64,000 nt of DNA from Candidatus Accumulibacter proximus (GTDB lineage: Bacteria; Pseudomonadota; Gammaproteobacteria; Burkholderiales; Rhodocyclaceae). The stretch lies in assembly GCA_016709675.1 (NCBI GenBank), contig JADJMH010000014.1:156699-220698 (forward strand), read 5' to 3'. Positions 43,786-52,793 of the stretch are shown here, one piece after another; position 1 is the stretch's first letter, and the number at the start of each line of letters is the position of its first letter. Made by a program: the position numbers and the translations under genes. The notes beneath the pieces are model-generated. The model saw only the letters and a program-made list of their open reading frames with translations, was not told the DNA's origin and did not search any database.

Positions 43786-45528
43786 CTATTGGCCGCTGCC
43801 GCTGTCGCCGGGCCCGCCCAGCCTGGTTTGACCGCTCATCGAGGCCGCTTTTGCGGCTCTCGGCGGCGGCTCACGCCAGAGTCGCAACAGTACCTGGGTT
43901 CTGTCCCACCAGCTCAGCCGCTTGTCGGCCAAGGCTTCCAGGAAATCGGAGAGAACCTTGGAATTGGCCACCGCATAATTGACCAGCAGTGTGCTCGGAA
44001 TCAAGACGACCAGCAAGATCAACAGCTTGATCCACAAAGGATTATCCGCCTCGTCGAAGATATTCATGCCGAGAAAGCCCGTCGACACCGTGGCGATCAG
44101 TCCCAGCGTGGTCACCACGGTCAGGCGTACCACGGTGTTCGCCTGCCGCCGCAGGCTATCGCTATCCAGATACTGATTCATGTCCTTGATCGACGCGCTG
44201 ACATCGTGATAAAGCTGGTCGGTATCGAGATGACGGGAAAGCAGCCGAAACAGGTCGCGGGCCTGGACCTGGGCAGAAACGACGTGGAACCAGTAGCGCT
44301 CGGTAAAGCGCAGAAAAGAGGCCAGTAGTTGCCGGATTTCGCGCTTGAAGGCCTTGATCGAATCGACGTTCTGCACTTCGAGCTGAGAGATGGCGGCCAC
44401 CAGCCATTCCGAGAACAGCATCAGCGCCGCCTTCTGAAAGTGGGCCATCAGGTTCATCAGGAAGTACTGGTGGCGAAATTGTCCCAGAACACCCGTCTCC
44501 GGGTCGGCGAAGAAGTCGTCGTCGGCTTTGCCGACGACCACGAAAGCATGACCACAGCAGAGGTAGCGGCACGACAGTTCCGGGTCGAGCGGATCCCAGA
44601 ACCTGTCGTAGCAGTGGTGCTCTTCGAGATCAGCCAGTTCCTTCGTGGAATAGGGCAGGGAGTCGGATGGTCCGGCTTTGGTGATCAATGCCAGGCGAGC
44701 GAAGTCCCCACGCGTCAGAACCTTTGGATCGTCGAAGCTCAGGTAGGCGAGCAACGGCATCCGGTGATACTCGATCTGGCGGAAGCGAATCACGCCGTCG
44801 CCGTCAGCAAGGTGGAGAGTCAGCGGTTCGAGCAGATACGCCCAATGAGCGGCAACGTTCGGCGAACGGTATTGGCAGGTAAACTCGAGAAACTTCCGCT
44901 GGTCTTCGTAGTCGGACACCGCCAGAGTGTCACCGGTCGGGGACAGCCACTCGACCCGATACGGACATTGCGCGGCCCGGCCATCCGGTTTCCAGTACGC
45001 CGGATAGGCCCGGCCGGTCTTGAACAGCAAGTCTTCGGCGACCAACAGCGGAACATCGTCGGCGAAGACCTCAACGACAGGAATGATGACGTCCGTGTCG
45101 TAAAAGAAGTAGAGATCGACGTGGGCGATCTGCAACACCAACGGGGCGTTGTGGCTGTCGAGCGTGACGCGCATCTGGGCAATGTCGCGGCGACGGAATA
45201 CCCGCAGGGCACTGTCCAATCCTCCTCGTGGGTCGCTGGCCACTCCCTGGCCATACAGGCAACGCTGCACGAACGGCAGAAAGGTGATGAATTCCTTGTA
45301 GTGCCGCTGCTGGAAGCGCTTTGGGTCATCGAATTCGTCCCGGAGCTCCTGCCACGGACAGGCGTCCGCAGTGGCTTCGATCGCTTCCCAATGCTTCGGG
45401 ATACGGGTCCCTTCAAGCTGGCCGGGCATGATTCGCAACGGCCACATCAAGATCTGGCGAAAGTGCCGCACCACTACGTCGGTGGGCAGAGCCGATGTCG
45501 AGGCGGTCGATGAGTCAGGGCTAGTCAT
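43786..45528 (-). CDS. CorA-like membrane protein with a long N-terminal domain
   Basis: A 580-residue protein. The C-terminus has two membrane helices (VVRLTVVTTLGLIATVSTGFLGMN and LWIKLLILLVVLIPSTLLVNYAV) with the GMN motif at the end of the first, the signature of the CorA/Mrs2 magnesium channel family. A helical segment before it (EVQNVDSIKAFKREIRQLLASFLRF) could form the stalk. The roughly 400-residue N-terminal domain is longer than in standard CorA. ATG 45528 follows AAAGGA, better than the ATG at 45555. It is divergent from the hemerythrin-like gene. Transport of Mg2+ or another divalent ion is likely but unproven. Confidence 0.7.
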   Translation of the reverse strand: MTSPDSSTASTSALPTDVVVRHFRQILMWPLRIMPGQLEGTRIPKHWEAIEATADACPWQELRDEFDDPKRFQQRHYKEFITFLPFVQRCLYGQGVASDPRGGLDSALRVFRRRDIAQMRVTLDSHNAPLVLQIAHVDLYFFYDTDVIIPVVEVFADDVPLLVAEDLLFKTGRAYPAYWKPDGRAAQCPYRVEWLSPTGDTLAVSDYEDQRKFLEFTCQYRSPNVAAHWAYLLEPLTLHLADGDGVIRFRQIEYHRMPLLAYLSFDDPKVLTRGDFARLALITKAGPSDSLPYSTKELADLEEHHCYDRFWDPLDPELSCRYLCCGHAFVVVGKADDDFFADPETGVLGQFRHQYFLMNLMAHFQKAALMLFSEWLVAAISQLEVQNVDSIKAFKREIRQLLASFLRFTERYWFHVVSAQVQARDLFRLLSRHLDTDQLYHDVSASIKDMNQYLDSDSLRRQANTVVRLTVVTTLGLIATVSTGFLGMNIFDEADNPLWIKLLILLVVLIPSTLLVNYAVANSKVLSDFLEALADKRLSWWDRTQVLLRLWREPPPRAAKAASMSGQTRLGGPGDSGSGQ

Positions 45529-46127
45529 TGGCGAGTCCTTTCGATGTTCACCCATGGGACACCATCCCTTCGCAATCCGTAGCGAGTGGGTTTGATCCAG
45601 GATCGACCAACCGGCTGCGACAAATGCCCACCAGAGCGTGGCAACATGTCAAGAAAACATTCTGCAAAACATGGAGTTACGCTGCGTTGCGATACCGCCC
45701 GGAGCGGATTTTCGCGGTTTTTGCAACGTCCGGGTTCCCCTGGGTTTTTCCCCTCTTGAGAACCGGGGTCTATGGTACCACTCTCTCCTGCTGCTCGCGG
45801 CGCATCCGATCTCCCGGGAACGGAACCCGGCCTCGTCCGGCAAACCGTGGTCGGCCGGAAATTCCGGCAAGCGCCAGCATGCTCCCTGACGCCGGACGGG
45901 GATGATCGCGACGCTGACAGCAACGGTGGTCCAGGCAAAGCAGTTCCGTCCCATCTGATGGTCGTCGTGACAAGTGTCACGCAACCCTGCCGGCTTAACT
46001 GTTTCAATCCGTGGGTACGGGCAGAAAGCCGTGCGCGTCAGCGACGACCCCAACGACAGGCTGTGACCGACGATGGCATACGCGGTGGCAGCGCCATTCC
46101 AGGAAAGTGTTGCGAACAGGTGACCAG
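45529..46127. other. Long divergent intergenic region
   Basis: About 600 bp between the divergent CorA-like and hemerythrin-like genes with no recognised gene. On the minus strand TTGACA appears about 120 bp before the CorA-like start as a possible -35 box. The inverted repeat at 45966-45981 lies nearer the hemerythrin-like gene. No known riboswitch was recognised. Confidence 0.4.
45966..45981. promoter_or_regulatory. Inverted repeat CGTGACA-AG-TGTCACG
   Basis: A perfect 7-bp dyad with a 2-bp centre, 147 bp upstream of the hemerythrin-like start. The size and symmetry fit a dimeric repressor or CRP/FNR-like site, but the centre is shorter than the usual six. Regulator unknown. Confidence 0.4.
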
Positions 46128-46898
46128 GTGAAAAAGCTCCGAATTCCGGCCGGGCTCTACGATGCGCTGCCCTGCTTCTATGTCTGCGCCGGCCTGCTTG
46201 CGATGATCGTGCTGCACAACGGGTTGGCGGTCTTCATGGGCCTGGCCCTAGTGTCGGCCGGCGGCATCCTGGGCCTGCTTCGCTACCAGTGCCGTCGTGG
46301 CATCCATCAAGGCGCGGCAGGCGTCAATCGACCGGAGATAAGGAGACAAGAGGCTGCGGTTGGCGGACCGGTCCAGATTTCATGGCGTGACGCCTTCGAC
46401 TGCGGACATCCGGTGATCGACGGGCAACGCCGTCGGCTGTTCGGGCTGGGCGGCGAACTGATCAACGGGGTTCTGCTGAAGCAATCCCGCGCCCAGGTGG
46501 AAAGGCTGATCGATGAGCTGATCGAACGGACCATTGAGCATTTCCGCACCAAGGAGTCGGTGCTGGCCGAAACGAATCAGCCAGCCCTGAAGAATCATCA
46601 GGAAATCCATCGCGCCTTGCTGGCCAGAGCAGCCACTGTTCGTGACCATTTTCTCGCTGGCGAGATCGCCGCCAGTGAACTGGTCGGATTCGTTTCGTGC
46701 GAAGTCATGGCGGACTACCTGCTCAGGGACAGCCAGGAACTCGCGGGTGAGGCAAAGCGATGGCCTGCCGGCACGACCTGCCGGTCAGCACTGACGCCAG
46801 GGTACGGCCGGGGGTCTGCGCAACCGACTGGTCAGCCGGCCGAACTGGCCGAGGAAGCCGAAAAGGAAGATCCTGGCGCCGTGCCGGCATTTCGCTGA
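46128..46898 (+). CDS. Membrane-anchored hemerythrin-like protein with missing iron ligands
   Basis: A 256-residue protein: two N-terminal membrane helices (ALPCFYVCAGLLAMIVLHNGLAVFMGLALVSAGGILG) and a hemerythrin-like four-helix domain (residues about 85-215: FDCGHPVIDGQRRRLF, IERTIEHFRTKES, KNHQEIHRALL). Against the classical seven ligands, three histidines are kept (EHF and NHQEIH), while the QH histidine is arginine, the HFxxE glutamate is lysine, and the C-terminal HxxxxD pair is absent. A di-iron site is therefore unlikely. The start is a GTG at 46128. Function unknown. Confidence 0.7.
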   Translation: MKKLRIPAGLYDALPCFYVCAGLLAMIVLHNGLAVFMGLALVSAGGILGLLRYQCRRGIHQGAAGVNRPEIRRQEAAVGGPVQISWRDAFDCGHPVIDGQRRRLFGLGGELINGVLLKQSRAQVERLIDELIERTIEHFRTKESVLAETNQPALKNHQEIHRALLARAATVRDHFLAGEIAASELVGFVSCEVMADYLLRDSQELAGEAKRWPAGTTCRSALTPGYGRGSAQPTGQPAELAEEAEKEDPGAVPAFR

Positions 46899-46944
46899 CC
46901 CTGTTTGCGCCGCGGTTTCCCGCAGCGGCTCCTGCTCCGACGAC

Positions 46945-47457
46945 TCAGACAGCAGTCGCCTGCGGCGAGTCTGACAGTGCGACGTCGACCACCTGCCCTC
47001 CGGTCATGGCCAGCAACTCCCGCGGCGAGAGCTTGAAGACCGCGTGTGGATGTCCGGCGGCGGCCCAGATGCTGTCGAAACGAAGCAGGTCCTGGTCGAC
47101 CAGCAGCGTCGTGTCCTTGAGGTGGCCGATCGGACACACGCCACCGATGGCGTAACCCGTGTGCTCCCGCACGAAGCGGGCGTCTGCCTTGCCGAGCGGG
47201 CCGACCAGCGCCGCCACCTTGCGTTCGTCGACTCGGTGAGCGCCGCTGGCGACGACGATCACCGCCGCGTCGTCCTCGAGACGGCGGAAAACGATCGACT
47301 TGGCGATTTCGGCGACGCTGCAGGCGAGGCCGGCGGCCGCTTCAGCCGAGGTTCTGCCACTGGCGGGCAAGAGAACGACCGGCTTGCCGTGGCCGATCCT
47401 CGCCAGCAGATCGGCGACACGTTGCGCGCTATCGGGCAGTTTGCCTGCAGAATCCAT
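46945..47457 (-). CDS. YbaK/EbsC-family aminoacyl-tRNA deacylase
   Basis: A 170-residue protein: VAEIAKSIVFRR with the catalytic lysine, TGYAIGGVCPIGH and the distal VFKLSPRELLAMTGGQVVDVA match the YbaK/EbsC editing-domain family. Members hydrolyse mischarged Cys- or Ala-tRNA(Pro). ATG 47457 begins MDSAGKLPDS; the frame runs further but without support. It is divergent from the acyl-CoA dehydrogenase gene. Confidence 0.85.
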   Translation of the reverse strand: MDSAGKLPDSAQRVADLLARIGHGKPVVLLPASGRTSAEAAAGLACSVAEIAKSIVFRRLEDDAAVIVVASGAHRVDERKVAALVGPLGKADARFVREHTGYAIGGVCPIGHLKDTTLLVDQDLLRFDSIWAAAGHPHAVFKLSPRELLAMTGGQVVDVALSDSPQATAV

Positions 47458-47725
47458 GGGCACACCTTCCTGCTTTGATTGACAATGGTCCCCGTCGCCG
47501 CGGGTATTGCAGCGCCCGGCGCGCGGACGGTCCCGGGCGGGCAGGCGGCAGTATGCCACAGGTGGCTTGTGGCTGGCCCGGCGGGAGCGCAGCGCCTGCC
47601 CGGACGATGTCGATTTGCAAAACGCTGGAGGCTTGTTAATCTGGGTGCGACTCCGCTGACGTCGGCTGACCCCAAGCACCGGGCCACCCGTAGACGTTGA
47701 GCCTGCCCCCAGGAAAAGGAACGCC

Positions 47726-48887
47726 ATGCTCACCACCCCCGACGAACACCAGGAAATTCGCGACGCCATTCGCGACCTTTGCCGCCAGTTCCCCGACGAG
47801 TACTTCCGCAGGATCGACGAGCAGCGCGCCTATCCCGAGGCCTTCGTCGATGCGCTGCTCGGCGCTGGCTGGCTGGCAGCGATGATTCCCGAGGAGTACG
47901 GTGGCTCCGGCCTCGGGCTGACCGCGGCGAGCGTGATCATGGAGGAGATCAATCGCAGCGGCGGCAACTCGGCCGCGGTTCACGGCCAGATGTACAACAT
48001 GGGGACGCTGCTGCGCAACGGCAGCCAGGCGCAGAAGGAGAAGTATCTGCCGGCGATCGCCGCCGGCAAACTGCGCATCCAGTCGATGGCGGTGACCGAA
48101 CCGACCACCGGCAGCGACACAACGAAGGTCCGGACCACGGCCGTCAGGAAGGGGGACCGTTACGTCGTCAATGGTCAGAAGGTCTGGATCTCGCGCGTGC
48201 AGCACTCGGATCTGATGATCCTGCTGGCGCGCACGACACCGCTCGCCGAGGTGACGCGGAAATCGGAAGGGATGTCGATCTTCATCGTCGACCTGCACGA
48301 CGCCATCGGCCAGGGGCCTTTCCGTGCGGCCGATCGCCAACATGGTCAATCACGAGACCAACGAACTGTTCTTCGACAATCTCGAGATTCCGGCAGAGAA
48401 TCTGATCGGCGACGAGGGCCAGGGATTCCGCTACCTGCTCGACGGCCTCAACGCCGAACGCGCGCTGATCGCCGCCGAGTGCATCGGCGACGGCTACTGG
48501 TTCATTGAACGCGCCAGCCGCTACGCCAGTGAGCGCATCGTCTTCGACCGGCCAATCGGCCTCAACCAGGGTGTCCAGTTCCCGATCGCCGAGGCCTTCA
48601 TCGAGGTGGAAGCGGCCAATCTGATGCGCTTCAGGGCCTGCGCTCTGTTCGACGCGCGGCAACCCTGCGGCGCGCAGGCCAACATGGCCAAGTACCTCGC
48701 CGCCAAGGCCTCGTGGCAGGCGGCCAACGTCTGCCTGCAGACGCACGGCGGCTTTGGCTTCGCCAGCGAATACGATATCGAGCGCAAGTTCCGCGAGACC
48801 CGCCTGTATCAGGTAGCGCCGATCTCGACCAATCTGATCTTCTCCTACGTCGCCGAGCATCTGCTCGGCCTGCCGCGCTCGTTCTGA
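47726..48887 (+). pseudogene. Acyl-CoA dehydrogenase, single-base frameshift
   Basis: The first 200 codons (to DLHDAIGQG) and the last 190 (from VRPIANMVNHETNELFFDN) form one acyl-CoA dehydrogenase of about 387 residues. Motifs: MAVTEPTTGSDTTKVRT (flavin/substrate), WISRVQHSDLMILLA, and QTHGGFGFASEYDIERKFRETRL at the C-terminus. One extra C at 48317-48318 (GGGGCCTTTCC for GGGGCTTTCC) breaks the frame. Removing it restores GLSVRPIAN. It may be a sequencing error. The CoA transferase starts 13 bp downstream, so both probably serve one acyl-CoA pathway. Confidence 0.85.
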
Positions 48888-48900
48888 GCGGCTGGAGTCC

Positions 48901-50091
48901 ATGGAGAACAGCATGCGCCCGCTCGACGGCATCACCATCGTCACCCTCGAACACGCCATCGCGGCACCCTTCTGCACCCGCCAGCTGGCCGACCTTGGCG
49001 CCCGCGTGATCAAGGTCGAGCGCCCGCGAAGCGGTGATTTTGCCCGTGCCTACGACGAGCGCGTGCGCGGGCTGGCGTCGCACTTCGTGTGGACCAACCG
49101 CTCCAAGGAGAGCCTGACGCTCGACCTCAAGCATGCCGAAGCGCCGGGCATCCTGGCCAGACTGCTCGACGTCGCCGACGTCCTGGTGCAGAACCTGGCA
49201 CCCGGCGCCGCCGCCCGCCTTGGCCTGTCGTATGACGCGCTGCGCGGGCAACACCCGCGGCTGATCGTCTGCGACATCTCCGGCTACGGCAGCGACGGTC
49301 CATATCGCGACAAGAAGGCCTACGACCTGCTGATTCAGAGCGAGTCGGGCTTCCTCTCGGTCACCGGCGCGCCCGACGCGCCGGCCAAGGCTGGCTGTTC
49401 GATCGCCGACATCTCGGCCGGCATGTACGCCTACAGCCAGATCCTGGCAGCGCTGCTGCAGCGCGGCAGAAGCGGGCGCGGCTGCCATATCGGGGTGTCG
49501 ATGCTGGAAAGCATGGTCGAGTGGATGAGCTATCCCCTGTATTACGCCTTTGACGGCGCCAGCCCACCGCCGCGCGCCGGCGCCGCGCACGCGACGATCT
49601 ACCCCTACGGCCCGTTTCCCACCGGCGACGGCAAGACGGTGATGCTCGGCCTGCAGAACGAACGCGAGTGGGCCGTTTTCTGCACCGCGGTGCTCGATCG
49701 CCCGGACCTCGCGAGCGACCCGCGCTACGCTTCGAACGCCCTGCGCACGGCGGCCCGCGACGAGTTGCAGCCGCTGATCGTCAGTCGCTTCGCCGGCCTC
49801 AGCGCCGAGCAACTGATCGCCCGCCTCGACGCGGCGCAGATCGCCAACGCCCGCATGAACGACATGCACGACGTCTGGCAGCATCCGCAGCTGGCGGCAC
49901 GCCAGCGGTGGACCGAGGTGGCGACGCCAGCCGGCCCGATTCCGGCCCTGCTGCCACCCGGCACGGTCGATGCGTACATGCCGCGGATGGATGCAGTACC
50001 GGCTCTCGGGCAGCACACCGACGCCATCCTCGGCGAACTGGGTTGGGACGCGGCGGCGATCAGCCGCCTGCGTCAGCTGGCTGCCATCTGA
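48901..50091 (+). CDS. CaiB/BaiF (family III) CoA transferase
   Basis: A 396-residue enzyme that moves CoA between carboxylic acids. MRPLDGITIVTLEHAIAAPFCTRQLADLGARVIKVERP is the family N-terminus, and the expected catalytic aspartate lies in SGAKAGCSIADISAGMYAYSQILAAL-type sequence at about residue 165-185. Residues 240-265 and the AQIANARMNDMHDVWQHPQL region are typical. Two starts are possible, 48901 and 48916, each with a GGAG-like box. It follows the acyl-CoA dehydrogenase. It resembles mesaconyl- or succinyl-CoA-dependent transferases, but the substrate is not certain. Confidence 0.9.
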   Translation: MENSMRPLDGITIVTLEHAIAAPFCTRQLADLGARVIKVERPRSGDFARAYDERVRGLASHFVWTNRSKESLTLDLKHAEAPGILARLLDVADVLVQNLAPGAAARLGLSYDALRGQHPRLIVCDISGYGSDGPYRDKKAYDLLIQSESGFLSVTGAPDAPAKAGCSIADISAGMYAYSQILAALLQRGRSGRGCHIGVSMLESMVEWMSYPLYYAFDGASPPPRAGAAHATIYPYGPFPTGDGKTVMLGLQNEREWAVFCTAVLDRPDLASDPRYASNALRTAARDELQPLIVSRFAGLSAEQLIARLDAAQIANARMNDMHDVWQHPQLAARQRWTEVATPAGPIPALLPPGTVDAYMPRMDAVPALGQHTDAILGELGWDAAAISRLRQLAAI

Positions 50092-50206
50092 CAGGCGGTG
50101 AATTGTTCCCCGGCGACGGGGCTGGGTGTACCGTCATTCCCGTGCAAGGGGAAGCCACCGGCTGTATCCGTTTGTCTTTGCAATCCATTGTTTGAACGGA
50201 GCGGAT

Positions 50207-51016
50207 TCAGATCGTCGTCCGCCCGATGGCGCCGACGATTCGCCGCAGCAGCCACTTCGGCGTTGCGCGCCCGGCCAGGGTCGCCGCCTGATTGAGTGCA
50301 CCCGGCACCCGGATCACCTCGCCGTCCATGCACGCCTGAAAGCCTTCGGCAGCCACCGCGTCAACGTCGCCGATCAGGAAGTCCGGCAGCCGGGCGAGCG
50401 CCGCGCTCGCCTCGACCGCGCTGCTGAGCATCGGCGTCGCGGTGATGCCGGGGCAGAGAACCGTGACGGTGACGCCGCTGCCGCGCAGTTCCTCGGCCAG
50501 CGATTCGCTGAGCGACAGCACGTAGGCCTTGGTCGCCGCATAGGTGGCCAGCGAGGGAACCGGCTGGAAGGCCGCGATCGAGGCCACGTTGAGGATGCGT
50601 CCGCGGCCGCGCGCCACCATGCCGGGAACGAACTGCGACAGCATCGCGGTCAGGCCGGAGACATTGAGATCGATCATCTGCTGCTGGTGCTGCGCAGTCA
50701 TTTCGACAAACGGGCCGTGCGCGAGCACACCCGCATTGTTGACCAGCACGTCGATGGTCAGGTGCCGACGACGCAGCCGCGCGGCGAGCGCGGGCACTGC
50801 GCCCGGCTGCGACAGATCAGCCGGCAACGCCACGGCGCGCACACCGTATTCGCCGGCCAACGCCAGGGCAAGCGCCTTGAGCTTTTCGCTGCTGCGCGCG
50901 ACGAGAACCAGGCAGTGGCCGGCGCGTGCAAAACAGCGCGCCAGGGATTCGCCGATACCCGACGAGGCGCCGGTGATCAACGCGGTCGACACCGCATCGC
51001 CCTGCCCTGTGGTCAT
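50207..51016 (-). CDS. Short-chain dehydrogenase/reductase
   Basis: A 269-residue classical SDR: cofactor motif TALITGASSGIGESLA, NNAGVLAHG, catalytic serine in VASIAAF and YxxxK in YAATKAYVLS. The acidic/basic residue after the glycine motif (VARSSEKL) suggests NADP(H). ATG 51016 follows CAGGAGAGAAAG; the much longer frame upstream is spurious. The substrate is unknown. Confidence 0.9.
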   Translation of the reverse strand: MTTGQGDAVSTALITGASSGIGESLARCFARAGHCLVLVARSSEKLKALALALAGEYGVRAVALPADLSQPGAVPALAARLRRRHLTIDVLVNNAGVLAHGPFVEMTAQHQQQMIDLNVSGLTAMLSQFVPGMVARGRGRILNVASIAAFQPVPSLATYAATKAYVLSLSESLAEELRGSGVTVTVLCPGITATPMLSSAVEASAALARLPDFLIGDVDAVAAEGFQACMDGEVIRVPGALNQAATLAGRATPKWLLRRIVGAIGRTTI

Positions 51017-51311
51017 CTTTCTCTCCTGCAGGAAGTATTGCCCGGATCGCATCGGCGGACCGCCCTGCCCCCACCGGCTGCCCGGGTAGCACGCGGGACG
51101 AGCCGGCCGGGGCGGCTGCTGTGAGCCGCCAGCTGTCGGAGCAGCGTTCGCGGCAGGCAGACACGCCACCGTGGCCACTGTAGCTGCCGCCGCCTGAGGG
51201 GTCAATCGCCACCGCGCTGGCATTCGCGCAGCAGTGCGTCTATCCTTGTCTGTGAAGCGCCAGGCAAGCTTGTGGTCGTGGCCGATTGGCGGCGCTGCGG
51301 TGGCACCCCTG

Positions 51312-51833
51312 ATGATCCTCGATCGCCTCATCCATCTCGTCCCGACTCGCGAGCAACTCGCCGCCAGCCGCTGGTTGCGCTGGCTCGGCCCCTTGCTCCT
51401 TGACCCCCGCCTATGGCGCTGGTCGCGGCGGGGGGTGGCCCGGGGCGTCAGCATCGGCGTCTTTTTTGGCCTCCTCGTCCCGGTGGCGCAGATCCCGCTG
51501 GCGGTCGTCACCGCGGTCGCCTTGCGCGCCTGTATCCCCGCTGCCGCGACCAGTACCCTGATCACCAACCCGCTCACCTTTCCCCCGGTCTATTTTGCTG
51601 CCTACAGGCTTGGCCTCTGGGTAACGGGCGAAACGGCTGGCGCGGTTCCGGAACGGCGAACCGCGCAGGACAGGGATGATGAGCTCAGCCTCTGGCAGAA
51701 AATCACCGGCATCGGCCGCCCTCTGTTCGTTGGACTGGCGATCACCGCCACGATCGCCGGACTGGCGAGCTATGTCACAATCAGTCTTGCCTGGGACTGG
51801 ATCGACCGCTACCGCCGGCGGCGGGAGAGGTGA
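51312..51833 (+). CDS. DUF2062 membrane protein
   Basis: A 173-residue protein with RRGVARGVSIGVFFGLLVPVAQIPLAVVTAVALR and TSTLITNPLTFPPVYFAAYRLG, the signature of DUF2062, plus a C-terminal helix (PLFVGLAITATIAGLASYVTISL). Inner membrane, function unknown. ATG 51312 is taken because the family starts near there; an upstream ATG at 51234 is possible. Confidence 0.8.
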   Translation: MILDRLIHLVPTREQLAASRWLRWLGPLLLDPRLWRWSRRGVARGVSIGVFFGLLVPVAQIPLAVVTAVALRACIPAAATSTLITNPLTFPPVYFAAYRLGLWVTGETAGAVPERRTAQDRDDELSLWQKITGIGRPLFVGLAITATIAGLASYVTISLAWDWIDRYRRRRER

Positions 51834-52003
51834 AGTGATCTCGCTCCTGATGGCGTCGAGGCTCTGACAGCGAAGCGGCTGTCTGCGGCGCATGCCAGCG
51901 GCGAGCCGCTGATCAGGACGTGCCCGTGAATTCGCCAGGAACAAGGCGGCTGCCGCTACGGCGAATGCAGTCGTCGTCGGAATACTGCAACCGGAGGTAC
52001 GAG

Positions 52004-52483
52004 ATGACCGTGGTCCTGTGGATCGTCGCTCTGGCAGCCATGCTGCTCGGCCTGCTCGGGGTCTTTCTGCCGCTGCTGCCCGGCGTGCCCCTGCTCTTCG
52101 CCGGCATGCTGCTGGCCGGCTGGCTCGACGACTTCGCGCGCGTCGGCGTACCCACACTGGCGGTTCTGGCGATCATGGCGCTGGCTGCCTGGGTGGTGGA
52201 GACGCTCGCCTCGGTCTGGGGCGTCAAGCGTGCAGGGGCGAGCGGAATGGCGATCGCCGGCGCGGCCGCCGGCGCCATTCTCGGCATCTTTGCCGGGCTG
52301 CCGGGGTTGATTCTCGGCCCCATCATCGGCGCCGTCGGCGGCGAATACCTCGCGCGGCGGGACGAGCGCACGGCCGCGCGCGCCGGTATTGCCGCCGGCA
52401 TCGGCTTTCTCGTCGCCATCGTCGCCAAGCTGGCGATTGCCGTCACGATGCTCGCCGTCTTCGTGTTTGCCTGGTTCGCCTGA
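52004..52483 (+). CDS. DUF456 membrane protein
   Basis: A 159-residue protein made of hydrophobic glycine-rich helices: LGVFLPLLPGVPLLFAGMLLAG and GMAIAGAAAGAILGIFAGLPGLILGPIIGAVGGEYL are typical of DUF456. CCGGAGG lies seven bases before the ATG. Function unknown. Confidence 0.8.
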   Translation: MTVVLWIVALAAMLLGLLGVFLPLLPGVPLLFAGMLLAGWLDDFARVGVPTLAVLAIMALAAWVVETLASVWGVKRAGASGMAIAGAAAGAILGIFAGLPGLILGPIIGAVGGEYLARRDERTAARAGIAAGIGFLVAIVAKLAIAVTMLAVFVFAWFA

Positions 52484-52793
52484 TACCTGGGGAACGCCAG
52501 CGGACCTGCCGGGCCCGGCAGTCCGCCCCTGGCCCGTGGCCGCCCGTGGCCGCCTCTTTCCGTGACTGGCGACGAACTTGCGCGGCCGGTCAATCCGGCC
52601 GGGGTCGCCGACGACCACGGGCCCGTCGGTGCATCAGAACGGTGCCCTGGCCAGATCTAGCGAGCACCGTGATGGAGCGCACGGACGGCCCGCGCGATCG
52701 CCGATAGAGTTGAACCCGAGACCCTTCCATAGTTGATCAAGGCGATAGTAGCAAGCACGATTCTTGCTTCCGACAAGACATTTTTTGGCAGAG
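52484..52793. other. Interval without a recognised gene
   Basis: About 310 bp with only shadow frames. GTGCTTGCTACTATCGCC-like sequence near 52745 on the minus strand is unremarkable. It should contain the promoter of the next gene. Confidence 0.4.

Noticed and set aside
45591..46000. Magnesium riboswitch upstream of the CorA-like gene
   Set aside because: The long leader suggested it, but no recognisable M-box or mgtA-type conserved elements could be read.
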